Assembly: GCA_949152475.1 (NCBI GenBank)
Contig: OX424563.1
Location: forward strand, 7,785,001 to 7,849,000
DNA: 64,000 nt
Direction of reading: 5' to 3'
From: Terebella lapidaria
Taxonomy: Eukaryota > Annelida > Polychaeta > Terebellida > Terebellidae
Shown: positions 38,987-50,945 of the stretch, piece after piece
Layout: each line of letters opens with the position of its first letter
Position numbering within the stretch: the stretch's first letter is position 1
Program-made: the position numbers and the translations under genes
The notes under the pieces: model-generated
Told to the model about the DNA's origin: nothing
Seen by the model: only the letters and a program-made list of their open reading frames with translations
Databases searched by the model: none

Positions 38987-41130
38987 ACTGTGACGTCACG
39001 AATGTTTGGACTCACTGAATCAGAGAAAAAATATCAGTTTTTGTAACCGAATCTTACCAGCTTATGATTGTCTATGCGCTAAAAACTCGACCCACGTACA
39101 CATGAGCGATATCATGCTATTAATCTAGAAAATCCATTCATTTTTGCCAAGATTTCGGAGGAAATTAACATCAAATAGGAAGACCTTTTGTTCCCTCAGA
39201 TTTTTGTTTTTGACATTTACCCGGAAGTTGAAGTGACGAATATCCAACAGCTACGTTTTATCCGATTTGTAGTGCGATTCTGAAGCCCCAGTCCCACATG
39301 AAGCCGGACTAGCATAGACTCACACGGAGTAGCACGGATCATGAAATCACATGGTCCGGGGTGGTCCAGGATGCTTTACTGAAAAGGCCCATGATCGTCA
39401 GCACGGAACCTACACGGTTGCAACACAGATGACCCCGGTCCCCGGACCTTCCGGCAGATGATACCATGGATCATCTCGCGGATCCAACACCTGCCACGGT
39501 CCATCCAGGATCAACCCGGTGTAAGCATGGGCCACCACACACCATCTCAGACTAACATGACACGGTGTCAACATGGACGAACACGAACGCAATACATTAC
39601 TAATAAGTATGCGGGTCAGGGGCGTGCTGGTCTAACAAAAAAAAGAATAAGAAAAAAAAAAGAATAGAAGGAAAAAAGGGGAAAAAGAGAGAACAGAAGA
39701 GAAAGAAAATGTTTTCAAGATAAATCTATACAAGTGCCACTTTTATTTTCACGGGGAATTAGCTTTTGGGTTGCGAGCAGTGTATTCGCTCAACAGCCAG
39801 GCAACTCGTTTTCGGTCAAAGCACTTTATTGCCCTCACCTTCTATAAATGAATTGAGAGCACTGAATGGGCAAAATGCACTATAATCCTTTGATGGGGTC
39901 CAAAATAAGGTAAAACATGCCATATTTTATTTGAACTACAGTGATGATGCATTTCTAGGTGCATAGTAATGTTTGATAATTGGACCCAAAAGAGCTCTGG
40001 AATGCCGTATTACTCATGTGGATACCTCCAGATTCTAAGGAACTTTAACGGGCCCCAGGCCCTACAGGGGCTTGCTTCAACTCATTTAGCGACATTTACA
40101 AATGGGGCCTTCCCTCAAAAACCTACATCTGCTGCGAATCAGCCATGCAAAACTCTCTAGGAGCATGGAAAATAGACCAATAGGAAACCTATAAAATACA
40201 CCATTGGGCCTGCATAACACTTCACCTTATTGGGCCCATAAGCGGGTCCCAGACCCTTGGCCTTCGCCACCTCGCTTTGTGACATTACATAACTGGGCCT
40301 TCAGAACATTGGATTAGAGATAGCCCTAGAACACACTGTTGGGGATACATAACCCTTCAGCATATGGTGTTCTTGAGCAGGCCCCAGAGCCATGGCCAAA
40401 GAGACTCACTGCGCTCGCTGTTATTTCGACTAAGGGTTTTAGCCCCCCCTCCCCCCCCCCCCCCAAATCCTATACTCGCCCCTGTTTTGAATTGTTATGG
40501 ATAATTTTAGTGCTTATATCATGTCAAATGTAACGATTTTGCCCTCATACCACGGTATGAATTTCGGCCCGATTTAGACTCCATTCATTGCTAGCTTTAC
40601 ATTTGAAGCACACATTCCTTTTTGAACGTCTCTATTTATTTACACGCTGAAGCCTCGCTATGATGTTTCCCACCCTCTTGTTAGCTGAATTTTGAAAACA
40701 CACCTCAGATTCTTGTCAGTTCCCAGTGAAATACTAAGAAGTACGAATGTTCGGGCCTGCTGCCTTGATCCGTCCTCTTCTGAGTAAAGGGCAACCCCCC
40801 CCCCCCCCAGGGACTTATATACTCAGGGTCAGGAGAGGCTGTGATTGTGTCTATGTTTGTCAGAGATCGCTTGGTCATCGATCCCCTTTAGGTGTGCAAA
40901 TAGGCTCTGGCACACTTGCCAGGCTACCTGGAGTTCTATCTCTAAGGAAAGCTGTACGAATAACAAATCAACACAGAGGCGTGTTTTGATCGAGTCTCTC
41001 TTGGCTCCTGGCGACAGCCGCAATGAATGGAATATATGTGCAGAACACAAATGTGTGTAACCAGTCGGCCTTTTTGATGTACTAACTGCTGACACGAGGA
41101 ACGTGGCACATGGTGGTGGGCAACAATGCC
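38987..41130. other. Intergenic DNA without recognised genes
   Basis: The stretch includes a CACGG/CCGG-word-rich segment (39290-39600), an A-rich tract (39635-39710) and poly-C runs (about 40446-40464 and 40796-40808). No coding exon or complete element was recognised. Confidence 0.5.
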
Positions 41131-42339
41131 CTAGAGAGTTGATGCCAAATGTTACATTGGTGCTGTGACCAGGATTATTCTGGCGAAGAAGCAATTGAAG
41201 CTTATATCTTGTAGGTTTTATTACCCCGCATCCCCATGAGTACATTCTGTCTAGGGAGTTTCAACTGCAATTAAGAAATATGTTTACAGACGACAGCATG
41301 TCTAATCACACACAATTCCACAAACAACTCACCCACGAGAGCTCCAACTGAACGGAAAAGCACGCACATGAAACTCTGGCCCAGATCAAGTTGGAGGAGA
41401 TCTTCAAGACTACTACTGATACCATGTCTGACAGCGGGAAGGACAGCCTGTGCGGCTGGCAACTACCGCAGTTGCATACCAGCAGAAATACATAACGTGA
41501 GTATCTCGTTATGTATTTCTGATACCAGGTTAACCACCGAAGAAATGCTTGACTTGTGTGCGAGCAATGGGTCTGATGGCGGAAGCATCAGCCTCACTGC
41601 CTGAATTTGTCTGGGTCTCACAACCCGTACAGACAGGAATTAATTCCCATCGTCGACGATATCTGTCGCAGGTCAAGCAACGGCTCCGCACGACTTGTCT
41701 GCTCTGTCACAGCCATCATTCGACGTGTGGTGCTGCTGTCAGCGCGAGTTGATCAGGGCCGACAAAATGGACCACCTGAGTCACATCTTAGGCAAGCTAG
41801 CTAGGCATGGCCGCTCAAACGTGGCCAGTCGCATAACCAGAATATACGACGAGAAGAGGGACAGCTGTTACCATACCCATTCTGTTATCATCCTTACAAG
41901 TAATTGTCGGCAGACCATAGCTGACCATGTGTGGGGACAGGTCTCAATGGTGAGCACTTTTTTTCGGGTTCCACCACCATGGGAACACCTCCCATTTTGG
42001 CAGCTCCACCCACACAAATCCCCCTCACCTGGGTTCTCTGCTCGCAATGAGTGCTGGGGCCAACATGGTGACCACCACGACTGCTGTCCTGGTGGTGGCC
42101 ACTGTGGGGCCAGTTACCCAGGCTTGGCGACGGCCACTGGCACTCTGTGTTATACAGTCTGCGTCCCACTGCTCTCGCTATGGGCTATGCTTACACCTGC
42201 GGCAGGGTATTTGGGGGCATTCTTCGCACCGGCTGGCCGCGACTTGAGTCTGACAACCCTCAGGACTACTCCTGTGCCAGTGACGTCGATATAACTCCTC
42301 AGGGAGTGGTCACATTTCCGGCTAGTGGGCCAGTAAGGC
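41131..42339 (+). other. GC-richer region, possibly an LTR-element remnant
   Basis: At 41157-41176 the sequence TTGGTGCTGTGACCAGGATT resembles the primer-binding-site region just inside the 5' LTR of BEL/Pao- or Gypsy-type elements. The following about 1.1 kb is GC-richer with several open frames (for example 41695-42294), none with a recognisable domain. A perfect 15-bp hairpin (CAGAAATACATAACG / CGTTATGTATTTCTG) lies at 41483-41521. The region abuts a family B repeat in reverse orientation. An eroded LTR retrotransposon is a guess, not a demonstration. Confidence 0.3.
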
Positions 42340-42755
42340 CGCCGGACAATTTTCAATTGGGGGCCCAGGAGGCGGACTGTCGCTGACTCGGGGCTTGTCC
42401 CTGGATCGCAGGTCCCTCACCCTGGGATGGTGCGACACAGGCTCTGGCAGACCGTCGAGCTGTCTGGGGTTCCATCCCTGTGGCAGTACGTGCCGTCGGC
42501 GAGGCCGGCCAGCAACACGCCCACATGAAGGTGTTCTGTGGTGCCGCTCCCATATGCATCTCAGGCTCCGCATACGGCTACATTACTCAAACTGATGTAT
42601 AATGTATTTCGTATGTCTATGATGTGCTACGATGTGATGTATGACGGCCGGATTCGTCCGGACGGACTGTCACCTGGTTGTAGTTCTAGTAATCATGACG
42701 CCCGCCGTGACCGTTCCTCAGTGCGGGGCACTTGCGCCCTAGGTAGCGGGCGTCA
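42340..42755 (-). repeat. Dispersed repeat, family B (copy 2, reverse)
   Basis: The reverse complement begins GTTTGACGCCCG and shares the ordered blocks of the copy at 2766-3310: CTAGGGCGCAAGTGCCCCGCACTG, AACCAGGTGACA, GGCCGTCATACATCAC, TGTCGCACCATCCCAGGG and CCCCCAATTGAAAATTG. It is clearly diverged from copy 1, so the family is old. Confidence 0.7.
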
Positions 42756-43194
42756 AACATCATATATTCAGAGTCAGGGGTGATTGCGGCTGTCTATGCT
42801 TACATAGACTGCTCGGTCTTTCCTAAATGTGTCTTTCCTGGCGCAAATTGCTTAAATGATTACAAAACAATCATTCTCAAATGCTTTTTGGAACACTGAA
42901 AATATATTTAAACAATATATTTCACTGAAGTAAAACACAACACAACCGAAGTAGGCCTATATTTTGTTGCTAGTCATAGGGGGTACGATAGCAACCAGTG
43001 AATCATCAAATCTTCTAACGGAAAACAAACCGGTATGTATGGTAAATCAGCAGCACCATTGAGGTCGATACAACACATGACTGCCAATGCACTATAAGAC
43101 ATAACATACATACGGCAGTATATACTATGCCTAGGCCTATTATCTAGTCGAATCAGACATAGTTTTCAGAAAGCTTATAGGGTTGGGTCCGTCA

Positions 43195-45305
43195 TATGTT
43201 GTTGTTGTTGTTGATGATTCTCCCCTCCTCTTTATTCAGGAGCAATTGTTGTCCTCTTGCAGTGTAGACTGAAGAGATATGATCTCGTTGATGCATCTAG
43301 GCCAGCAATGTCACAACTCGCTGACAGTTTCTTTGCAAAGTTACTGTCCAGAATCAGGTGTGTTTTATCTTGGTCAGAGAGCCGGTCAAAGACAATCGGC
43401 AGGGCAGACTTGGAGATGCTGCTCATGTACTTCAGGCGGGCGTCATTCATCACTGGGCAGTGTAGAATGAGGTGGCATCGGTCCTCTGGAGCCATCTTGC
43501 ACAAGGGGCACGTTGGGTCGACGTCAAACTGGTTAAAGGCTGCCCGGTTGGTCTGGAGAGTGTACACGCCACAGAGCATCTTGGCCTTCTGGATTGCTTT
43601 CCTTGTTTCGCCTGCTAAGCAATCGAACTTTGTCCAGACGGGGTGTGGCTTGGTAAGAGAGCATCTATCTATCACCAGGTACTTCAAGGTGGTTTTCGAT
43701 CGAGCTTCGTCCTGTATGGTGTTTGTCCAATGCTGCATGATGGATGACCGGATCTGAGAGCGTGTTGTTTTTCCAAGCAGGATATCAACAGCATCAATGT
43801 TGTAGGTGGTCAGCCGCTTGGCACAGTATACGAACCACGAGCTCGAACGGGCGTCTTTCAGGGAGAGTTGGTGCAACCCGATGTTCATCAGGCTGTCACT
43901 ACGGGACTTGGAGATTGTCTGGAGTAGTGATGCCATCTGGATGTCCAAGAGTGCTTCTACTGGTGGGACTCCGGCTAGAAGGTACACAGCACTGCTGGCT
44001 ACTCTCAGTGGCAGCGTCTGCAGCTCACGGAGTGTCTTTCGATGGTAACATTCTAGCTGTGAAAGCTGGCTCTGCTTCAGAGTGATTGCCTCCAGTCCAT
44101 ACAATAGTCTGGGCAGGACATAAATTCGGTAGATCTGGATTGACACGCTAGGTGACATACCATTCATCCCGTGAAAACCCGAGCCCATTAGGGCATATGC
44201 TGTTCTGTTGGCCAGTGATATTCTATCTGTTATTAGGTCATCTGGTCTTGGTTGGTCGGAGTAGCGGTCAATGCCCAGGTGTGTTAGCATCTCTGAGCAG
44301 GTGATGGGGACATCGTCCAGATAGAAGGTTGTTGGGTTCTTCACCCCGTAGGTGATATAGTGAGATTTGCCTGGGTGGACCTTGTAGTGCTCCTGTCGTG
44401 CATACGCTGCCACTACCTCCAGCTGTGTCTGTATGTCGAGTGGGTTGTGACCCTCTAGGATAATGTCATCTGCACAGGTTGGAGCCCCGATGTAGGTGTC
44501 CCCAATCCTGTATCCTGCATCCGATTCTTCTAGCCTGTCCAGGAGATTGTTGATGAATGTCTTGTAACAGTGAGTGGAGAGAATCTTTCCCTGCCCCACG
44601 CCTTGCTCAATCTGGAATGGAGCACCAGTTCCCCCTTCTGTCTTGACGTGGCTGATGGTCCGGAGGTTGCCTTTGATAAACTTCCAACTGTGCGAGTCTA
44701 CTAGCGGGAAGAGTTTTCTACATAGCGAGTCATGTCTGACGACGTCGAAGGCCTTCCGTACGTCAAGGGTTAAGATGTAGAGCGGTCGCTTCTGGTCGAC
44801 TGAATCCGCAATGGCCTCAGTGACAGCCAGGATCGCCATTGCTGGGGAGGACCCCTTGGTGAAGCCAAACTGCAGGTTGCTTTGTGTGAGACTCCCATGG
44901 ACTCTCCTCAGGGTGACATGCTCCAGGGCCTTGTTCAGGGTCTCTGTTATGGTGATGCCACGGTACGAGTCAGTATCAAGGGGGTCTTTGCCTTTTTTGT
45001 GGATGGGGAGGATGTATGCAGTCTTCAGCTGGTTTGGAATACCCATGGTGAGGACTGAGTTCATGACATCGGTGATGGCATGCAGAACCTTAGGGGGGGG
45101 GGGGGTCATTCTTGAGGTGCTCTGCCTTCAAACCGTGGAGGTCAGCTGCTTTGTTGCTTCCGAGTGCTTGAACTGCTTTGGCTACTTCATCTGTAGTGAT
45201 TGGGGTGTGTGGATCTGGGTGGTCCTCTACAGCCCACTCCATCACAAGGAGGTCTTCTGCGATCAGCTGGTCGTACAGATTGTGCGATATTCCATACAAA
45301 ATCAA
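43195..45305 (-). pseudogene. 5'-truncated LINE: reverse transcriptase and C-terminal zinc-knuckle region
   Basis: The main frame (45109-43232, 625 aa) is a non-LTR reverse transcriptase. It has AYILPIHKKGKDPLDTDSYR, LDVRKAFDVVRHDSL, GVGQGKILSTHCYKTFINNLL and a catalytic box GAPTCADDIIL (CADD in place of YADD, about residue 215). The C-terminus has CPLCKMAPEDRCHLILHC. The upstream frame (45305-45093) holds the start of the domain (EVAKAVQALGSNKAADLHGLKAEHLK-type motif) but is out of frame; the break is at a 13-base G run (45093-45105). The minus-strand 3' end is followed by a short (CAA)n tail at 43196-43214, as on many LINEs. No endonuclease domain is present, so the copy is truncated and inactive. 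The clade is not certain. Confidence 0.88.
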
Positions 45306-45563
45306 ACCGATCCGTTTATTTCATTTTATCATTTCTATTCCTGTTACTGAAAAAAAAATAGTGTCATAATCGACAGTCATGGTCTACATACTCCGCCTCC
45401 ATGTCTATTTGCTAGAGTTCGAGTTCGATTTGTGTATTGTGAAGCCACGAGCTAACGTTTTGATTTTGAAGCACAATACAACACAACAAAATATAAACAG
45501 TTATTTTGTCAACATGTAAAACTCGGAAAATAACAACCAAGTGGAATTCGGCACTATCTCAAA

Positions 45564-48500
45564 ATGGCGTCGGCCGGCGGTTCAGGACATCTCGTTGAAG
45601 AATTCGATTCCGCCTTTCAGGTTGTTCAAATTTACCCCAGTAGTATATTATTCTTTAAAGTGCTATCTCTACGTTATATGAGTGCCAGGTGTTCTCAGTT
45701 AACTTAGGGCAGCCAGCGGGGCTCACAATGCTAGTTCTCAGTGCCTTGTCAAATTGTCATGATATTGTAGAAATGTTTACTTACATTACCCTATTATCGC
45801 TCAAAAGGAATCCTCTCACCCAGTCAAACTCACACACAGTCAGTGTCACAATTAGTTGAAGCAAGAGCCAAACTGACTATATGTCATTTTCCGTCCCGAA
45901 TTTGGCTGAAAGTAAAAAAAAAGTAGAATGTCATAAATCAGATCTGGCTTTTAAATCTAGATAGATCTACCGGTACGCTTGAAAATGTATTCAAGCTGAG
46001 TTCAGACAATTAAAACGGGGCAGGACCTAGCACTATTCACATGTTCACGTGCAGAGCCCTATTCAACCACAGGCTAAAATGTTTCAATCTAACATTTGGT
46101 GCCAAAAGTCCCGAAAGGGGATATTTCCCGGATTATGACATCACACCCATCATCAGCTGATTGCATGATGTTCCATGATTGGCTAATTTGAGTGGCAGCT
46201 CTATAGCATGACAAAACTGCACCATGATGACAATGTAAACAAACAGCTGTCAAGTGACAAAGTATGGAATTAACTTAAAATTGAGGGACATACGAGCCAT
46301 CCGTCCTAATTTCGCCGCAGCCCAAAATTCGCCAACTCAATATTATCAGAGCTTAAAAACTCCTTTTATGGAAAACAAACTGCTGGTGCAAAGATTGAAT
46401 ATCAGAGTCTCGATTGATGATAGAACTGGTTTGTTTCGTTTGCATTACAAGGTCTGAAAACCCTGTTGGCGAATTTGGGAATGCGGCGAAATTAGGACGG
46501 ACAGCTCGTAAATCGTTGGAAACAACTGAGAGGGGAAGAAAATGATACACATTGTGTATTTCATGCATTCAAAACATGTGTTGTTCTGAAATAAGTACAC
46601 AAATCCTGACCCACTGTGACAGGGTGTCAGGCGAAAACCGTTGTCGGCTCAGGAAGGGACTAGCACTTAATTGGGCTGAACTAGGTAGGACCAGTTCAAC
46701 CGCAGGCCAAGTTCAACCGCCATCAGGACAAATTGAACCACCCATGTAATCTTGCATAAACACAGGCAATCAAATACATGTTATCACAACATATACTAGT
46801 AATATACAAAATGTTGACAATTTTTTGCTGGATGAAATTTCAATTCGATGATTTTGTGAATTCCTTTAGAAATAAAGTGTGTTTGGGTACGGTTTGGTGT
46901 GGTGGGTTCTGGTTAAGCTGGTTAAGCCTATTAAACATGCTAAAGGGTATTAAACAAACATACTTGAAATCTCTGCCTGGGAACATGATCAGTTTGCTTG
47001 GGAGAAATGACCTGTCTGCCCACATTAATCGCCATTAACACTCATCTTTTGACCTGGGGGTTCTGACGTGGACCCAATCTAAACTGGTGACATTTCTAAT
47101 TGCATCCAGCATGATGATGCTGCATCAATCAGTCAATTGTCCGGATGCATGTTTTAGATTATTGTCATTGATGATCGAAGCAATGCCAAATGGCCCATGG
47201 TAGATGAGATATCATGTATCATGCTTGATTGCCTGTGTGCCTAAGCTACTGTTTATGCAAGATTACATGGGCGGTTGATTTGGGCCTGTTGGTGGTTGAA
47301 CTTGGCCTGCGGTTGAACTGGGCCTGCTCCATTAAAACAGTGGGCGATCTTTAGTGGCAACCAGTTCAATTCCACAGCAAACAAAACCAAATATTTTCTC
47401 TGTCCACTTTCCGTACAGTGCTTCCCTCATTGTAAAAATACAGAATTCTCTGACCAATTCTGACGGTAATGGTTACCAAGCAATAAGGCCGCCAAAGTGA
47501 TCAGGCCGCATATTATCATACCCTTATGCACGAGTGTCATAACACTAGTCATCCATCAGTTAAGCTGTAGTCTGATAGTTTTTCAATGGCGGCCTGATCA
47601 CTTGGGCGGCCTAATCACCTGAGTAAGGTGCGGTATTTGACTTTCACCATGGTGATCTAACCCCCCTCATTGGCTAGAGAGGCCCCTAGCACCAACTCAA
47701 ATATACTATAGCTCACTAATGTGCTCGTACCGCTCCTTAAACAATCACCTGTACCCCACTGTAACAGATGTGATGTCATCTATTTACTATTGCCAATCCT
47801 AGGTGTAGTCTTCAATATGATGTGCACCATATTGATGCAAATATGACACCATTCAATGCGAAATAGGGCATTTTTGACAAATTTGCTTATTTCTGTATGT
47901 ATGCCATTGTTCACCTTAGTATCATATGTATCATGTATACTTGAGGATTTAAAAAATCAAAGTACAGCTTTTGCTTCATCCAGTATGGTGTTCTATAATA
48001 GATCCGTGTTCAGTTGCATTTTCTTATCTTTCAGAATTGCCTGGCAGCAATAATGAAACAGGAACATTTCAACGTCAATGATTCTGACGAGACAAAAAAT
48101 AGTGAGTTTGGTCATATTCCCATGTTTTTCTTTTAGAATTTTGCTTTCTACCAGTCATGTCCGAATGTCAGCTTGAGTTTGTCTTGATATTTTTTTACCG
48201 AGTGTTCATTGCTGATTAGACATATCATAATTATGGAAGAACCCTTTTTGAACTGGCACCAGGGTGTGGTTAGTCTGTAAGGCTGAATTCATTGTCAATT
48301 TTGGGACTTTGTTTCCAGCTGATGTTAAAGTTTGTTTGCAGGCAGCTTCTGACATTTAACATATATATTTCCCCATCAGGTGTGGAGCAGTGCGTTCAGA
48401 AGTTTGCAGACATTGCCAAACAGCTGGAGAGTTTCTTCCTCCAAAAACGACTCATGCTGTCTATTCACAAACCAGAGCAGATTCTGAAGGAGGTAGGGTG

Positions 48501-49452
48501 GTAACCTTGTGTTATTAATCATGTTAATATGGTCTCATATTCTTGTCACTAATGATTAATACATATATTCACATAAACGTCCCAAGTAGCACACCTTACT
48601 CTGTTAATACTACTCACCCACTGAATGTATACCATATTTAATCCATCTGGCACATTTTTAATCTTCATTGAATTTAGAAGAAATAGTAAGCTGCGCTACA
48701 TGGGCCGCATAAACATGAACATGATAGAGATTGTGTCTATTGTATTAGAACCCCGAAGGAATTTTTGCACCTCTACATACATGTATGATGTTACAGTTTT
48801 TGGAATTCATATTGTGAACAGATTGACATAAATGTGTGAAAATCACAGAATGTTTATATTCTTGCAGGATATCACTGAACTAAGACATGAGCTACAGCGC
48901 AAAGAAATGCTCCTTAACAAGCATCACGAGAAACTTCATCACTGGCAGAACATTTTAAGTCGACAGCAGGGTCAGCAACCACAGCAAACACAACAACAAC
49001 TCCAGCAAGCAGCACAACAGCAGCAACAACAAACCACTTCACAAAACCAAGGTCAAGCCCAGGCAGCCACAGCACAACAAGTGCACGGACAGCAGCCTCA
49101 GACACAGCCGCAAGGGGCACTAGCCGGGGCGCTGAGCGGCACCCAGCAACAGTCGTCCCCCGTCCTGCACCAGGGGGCGAACGCCGCCGCCACCTCTGCT
49201 AGGAACATGCCCCACTCCCAGCAACCAGGGCTCGGCCAAGGGCAGCCACAGCTTCAGCAGCAGCACAGCCAGCCAGGACTGCCCAACCACCAGTCCCCTG
49301 GGATGGCAATGGGGGGTATGGGTGGCGGCAGTGGGGCTATGGGTGGGATGAACCACCCACCCACTCTGCAACACCAGGCCTCGTTCCCGCAGGGACCTCT
49401 TGCCTTCCTGGAGCAGACCACATCCAACATTGGCATGCCAGAGCGTCGTTGA
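45564..49452 (+). CDS. MED28: Mediator complex subunit 28 (4 coding exons)
   Basis: MED28 is a head-associated subunit of the Mediator co-activator of RNA polymerase II. Coding exons: 45564-45620, 48035-48101, 48380-48492 and 48868-49452, phases consistent, total 273 aa (human 178). The conserved coiled-coil core reads [58 protein letters not shown] and KLHHWQNIL, close to the human protein throughout. The C-terminal motif [19 protein letters not shown] is also recognisable. Between them lies an insertion of about 140 residues: first Gln-rich (from about CAGCAGGGTCAGCAA at 48964), then Gly/Met/Pro-rich. The donor of exon 1 (CAG|GTTGTT) is weak, so the exon 1 end is less secure. Intron 1 (2.4 kb) contains three inverted-repeat elements. 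Confidence 0.93.
46291..46510. mobile_element. MITE family D with TA target duplication, MED28 intron 1
   Basis: The 216-bp unit 46293-46508 has long inverted ends: CGAGCCATCCGTCCTAATTT at the left and the complement of CGAGCTGTCCGTCCTAATTT at the right, extending through CGCCGCA and AATTCGCCAAC. It is flanked by TA on both sides, as for Tc1/mariner-type elements. A second copy begins at 63888. Confidence 0.8.
46687..47325. mobile_element. MITE family E, MED28 intron 1
   Basis: About 75 bases at the left (AGGACCAGTTCAACCGCAGG through CATGTAATCTTGCATAAACA, 46687-46762) are mirrored at the right (47250-47325) as an imperfect inverted repeat. The unit is about 640 bp with an AT-rich interior and no recognisable gene. 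No target duplication was identified. Confidence 0.75.
47484..47614. mobile_element. Small palindromic MITE, MED28 intron 1
   Basis: TAAGGCCGCCAAAGTGATCA plus GGCCGC at the left is mirrored by GCGGCCTGATCACTTGGGCG plus GCCTAA at the right. The 131-bp unit is mostly inverted termini. Confidence 0.7.
47633..47715 (+). repeat. Dispersed repeat, family A (copy 2)
   Basis: The sequence matches the copy at 1706-1796 (GCGGTATTTGACTTTCACC, GGTGATCTAACCCCC, ATTGGCTAGA, GCCCCTAGCACC, AACTCAAATATA) but without its expanded C tract. It lies in MED28 intron 1 next to the small palindromic MITE. Confidence 0.75.
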
Positions 49453-49571
49453 CTAGTGCTGTTGAATAGTATCACTGGGGAGACCTCCAACCACCCTCCC
49501 CCATCTGTGTGTGACATTGTGGCTGTAAATGTGCTGTCTTTAAGTACCTATGGTGTACTATGCGTGTAAAC

Positions 49572-49577
49572 AATAAA
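49572..49577 (+). terminator. Polyadenylation signal of MED28
   Basis: AATAAA lies 120 bases past the MED28 stop codon, an ordinary distance for a short 3'UTR. Confidence 0.6.
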
Positions 49578-50132
49578 TGATAAACGTTCTAAGCTGAATT
49601 TAGATTTCATAAGTAGCATCAGTGACCTAGATATTCTTGAACTTGTGGTACATGTATATTACCGAGGATTGGATAAAAAATCATCAATTACTTTTATACC
49701 TGAACATGTATTCCCGTATATGTATAAATATAAGTAAAAGTATAATATGCAAGGATTTATTGGCAGTGCAGGCCTCATGATTACATGCAGATACACAAAA
49801 TATGTGCTCAGAGCATTCAATATTTAGATACGGACCATTAGATAGTAAATGAGTTCATGACAGACAAAGCAGTCACTGACAAACACAAAACATTCAAGAA
49901 CTGAGAAGAATCATTGAGGGCAAGTGCATCTATCACAACAATATTCATATGACAAAGTGGTCATTTAGACATGTACATGAACTGTCACCTCAAACTGATA
50001 ATCCCATTTTTGTGTGTGACATTGAACACGCAATGTCTTCGACAATAACATGCTTTCCCTTGATGTCTACATTTAGCGGTCAAAATTGTAACCGAAAATA
50101 GTTGAAAAACAAAAAAGACCTCCATCTTACAA

Positions 50133-50138
50133 TTTATT
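50133..50138 (-). terminator. Candidate polyadenylation signal of ZDHHC16
   Basis: TTTATT on the plus strand (AATAAA on the minus strand) lies about 810 bases past the ZDHHC16 stop. Another is at about 49755. Which one is used, if either, cannot be told. Confidence 0.3.
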
Positions 50139-50945
50139 AACAAAGCTGGTAAATAATGATTTGTCAAGGAAGTTTGAATGAGATTCGATGTCAGTCACTT
50201 GCAAGATATTATACAATCTTTGATAATCTTCAAACAGAAAAAAAATCCACTATAGACACACAAAAATGGTCAACTTAACTTAATTTAGAATCAATTTGGT
50301 TCAAATTATCGATGAATTGTGTCGCATGAAGTTTATACCATTATAGATCGAACACTATCATGACCATCAAAATATATACCTTATACAATGGATTCCTAGT
50401 TAAGACAACCCTGGTTTGAGACTACATTCCTTGGTCCTGAATGGCCCCTTACCAGGACTTGTCATGAGACAAGTCATTCAAGAGCACTATAATATGATAA
50501 TACTTCATACAATACTTCACACTCTAACAAGATTTCCAGTAGTTCGAACATGAGGAATGTACTGACCACATTTCTCCTGCATAAATACTGTTAAGAAGTG
50601 AGATAGAGGAACATATCATTGTGAGAATAGGACATGCTACCAGCCTACCATACACGCATAGATATACAGTACGTATCATACATCAACCAAAAACAGAAAG
50701 GTCCATCTAACATATCTCTGGCAACCTAATGAAATTATATTAATGGTAGAATCATAATGTTTGTATTACAGTTGTGAGAGTGAATTCACATCATACTTGC
50801 ATTTATCTCAATACTTTAATTTAATTTGATTAAAAATTCTTCATTTCCATACATATTCTACAACATAAAAAACCTTGAATGCAAAAATTCACAGTCCATT
50901 TTGGCATATATCACAAACATGCTTAACAAGATGTCATTCCAAGTT

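Noticed and set aside
41157..41176. Firm call of a BEL/Pao LTR retrotransposon from TTGGTGCTGTGACCAGG
   Set aside because: Only the primer-site-like sequence was seen; no paired LTRs, gag or pol could be recognised.
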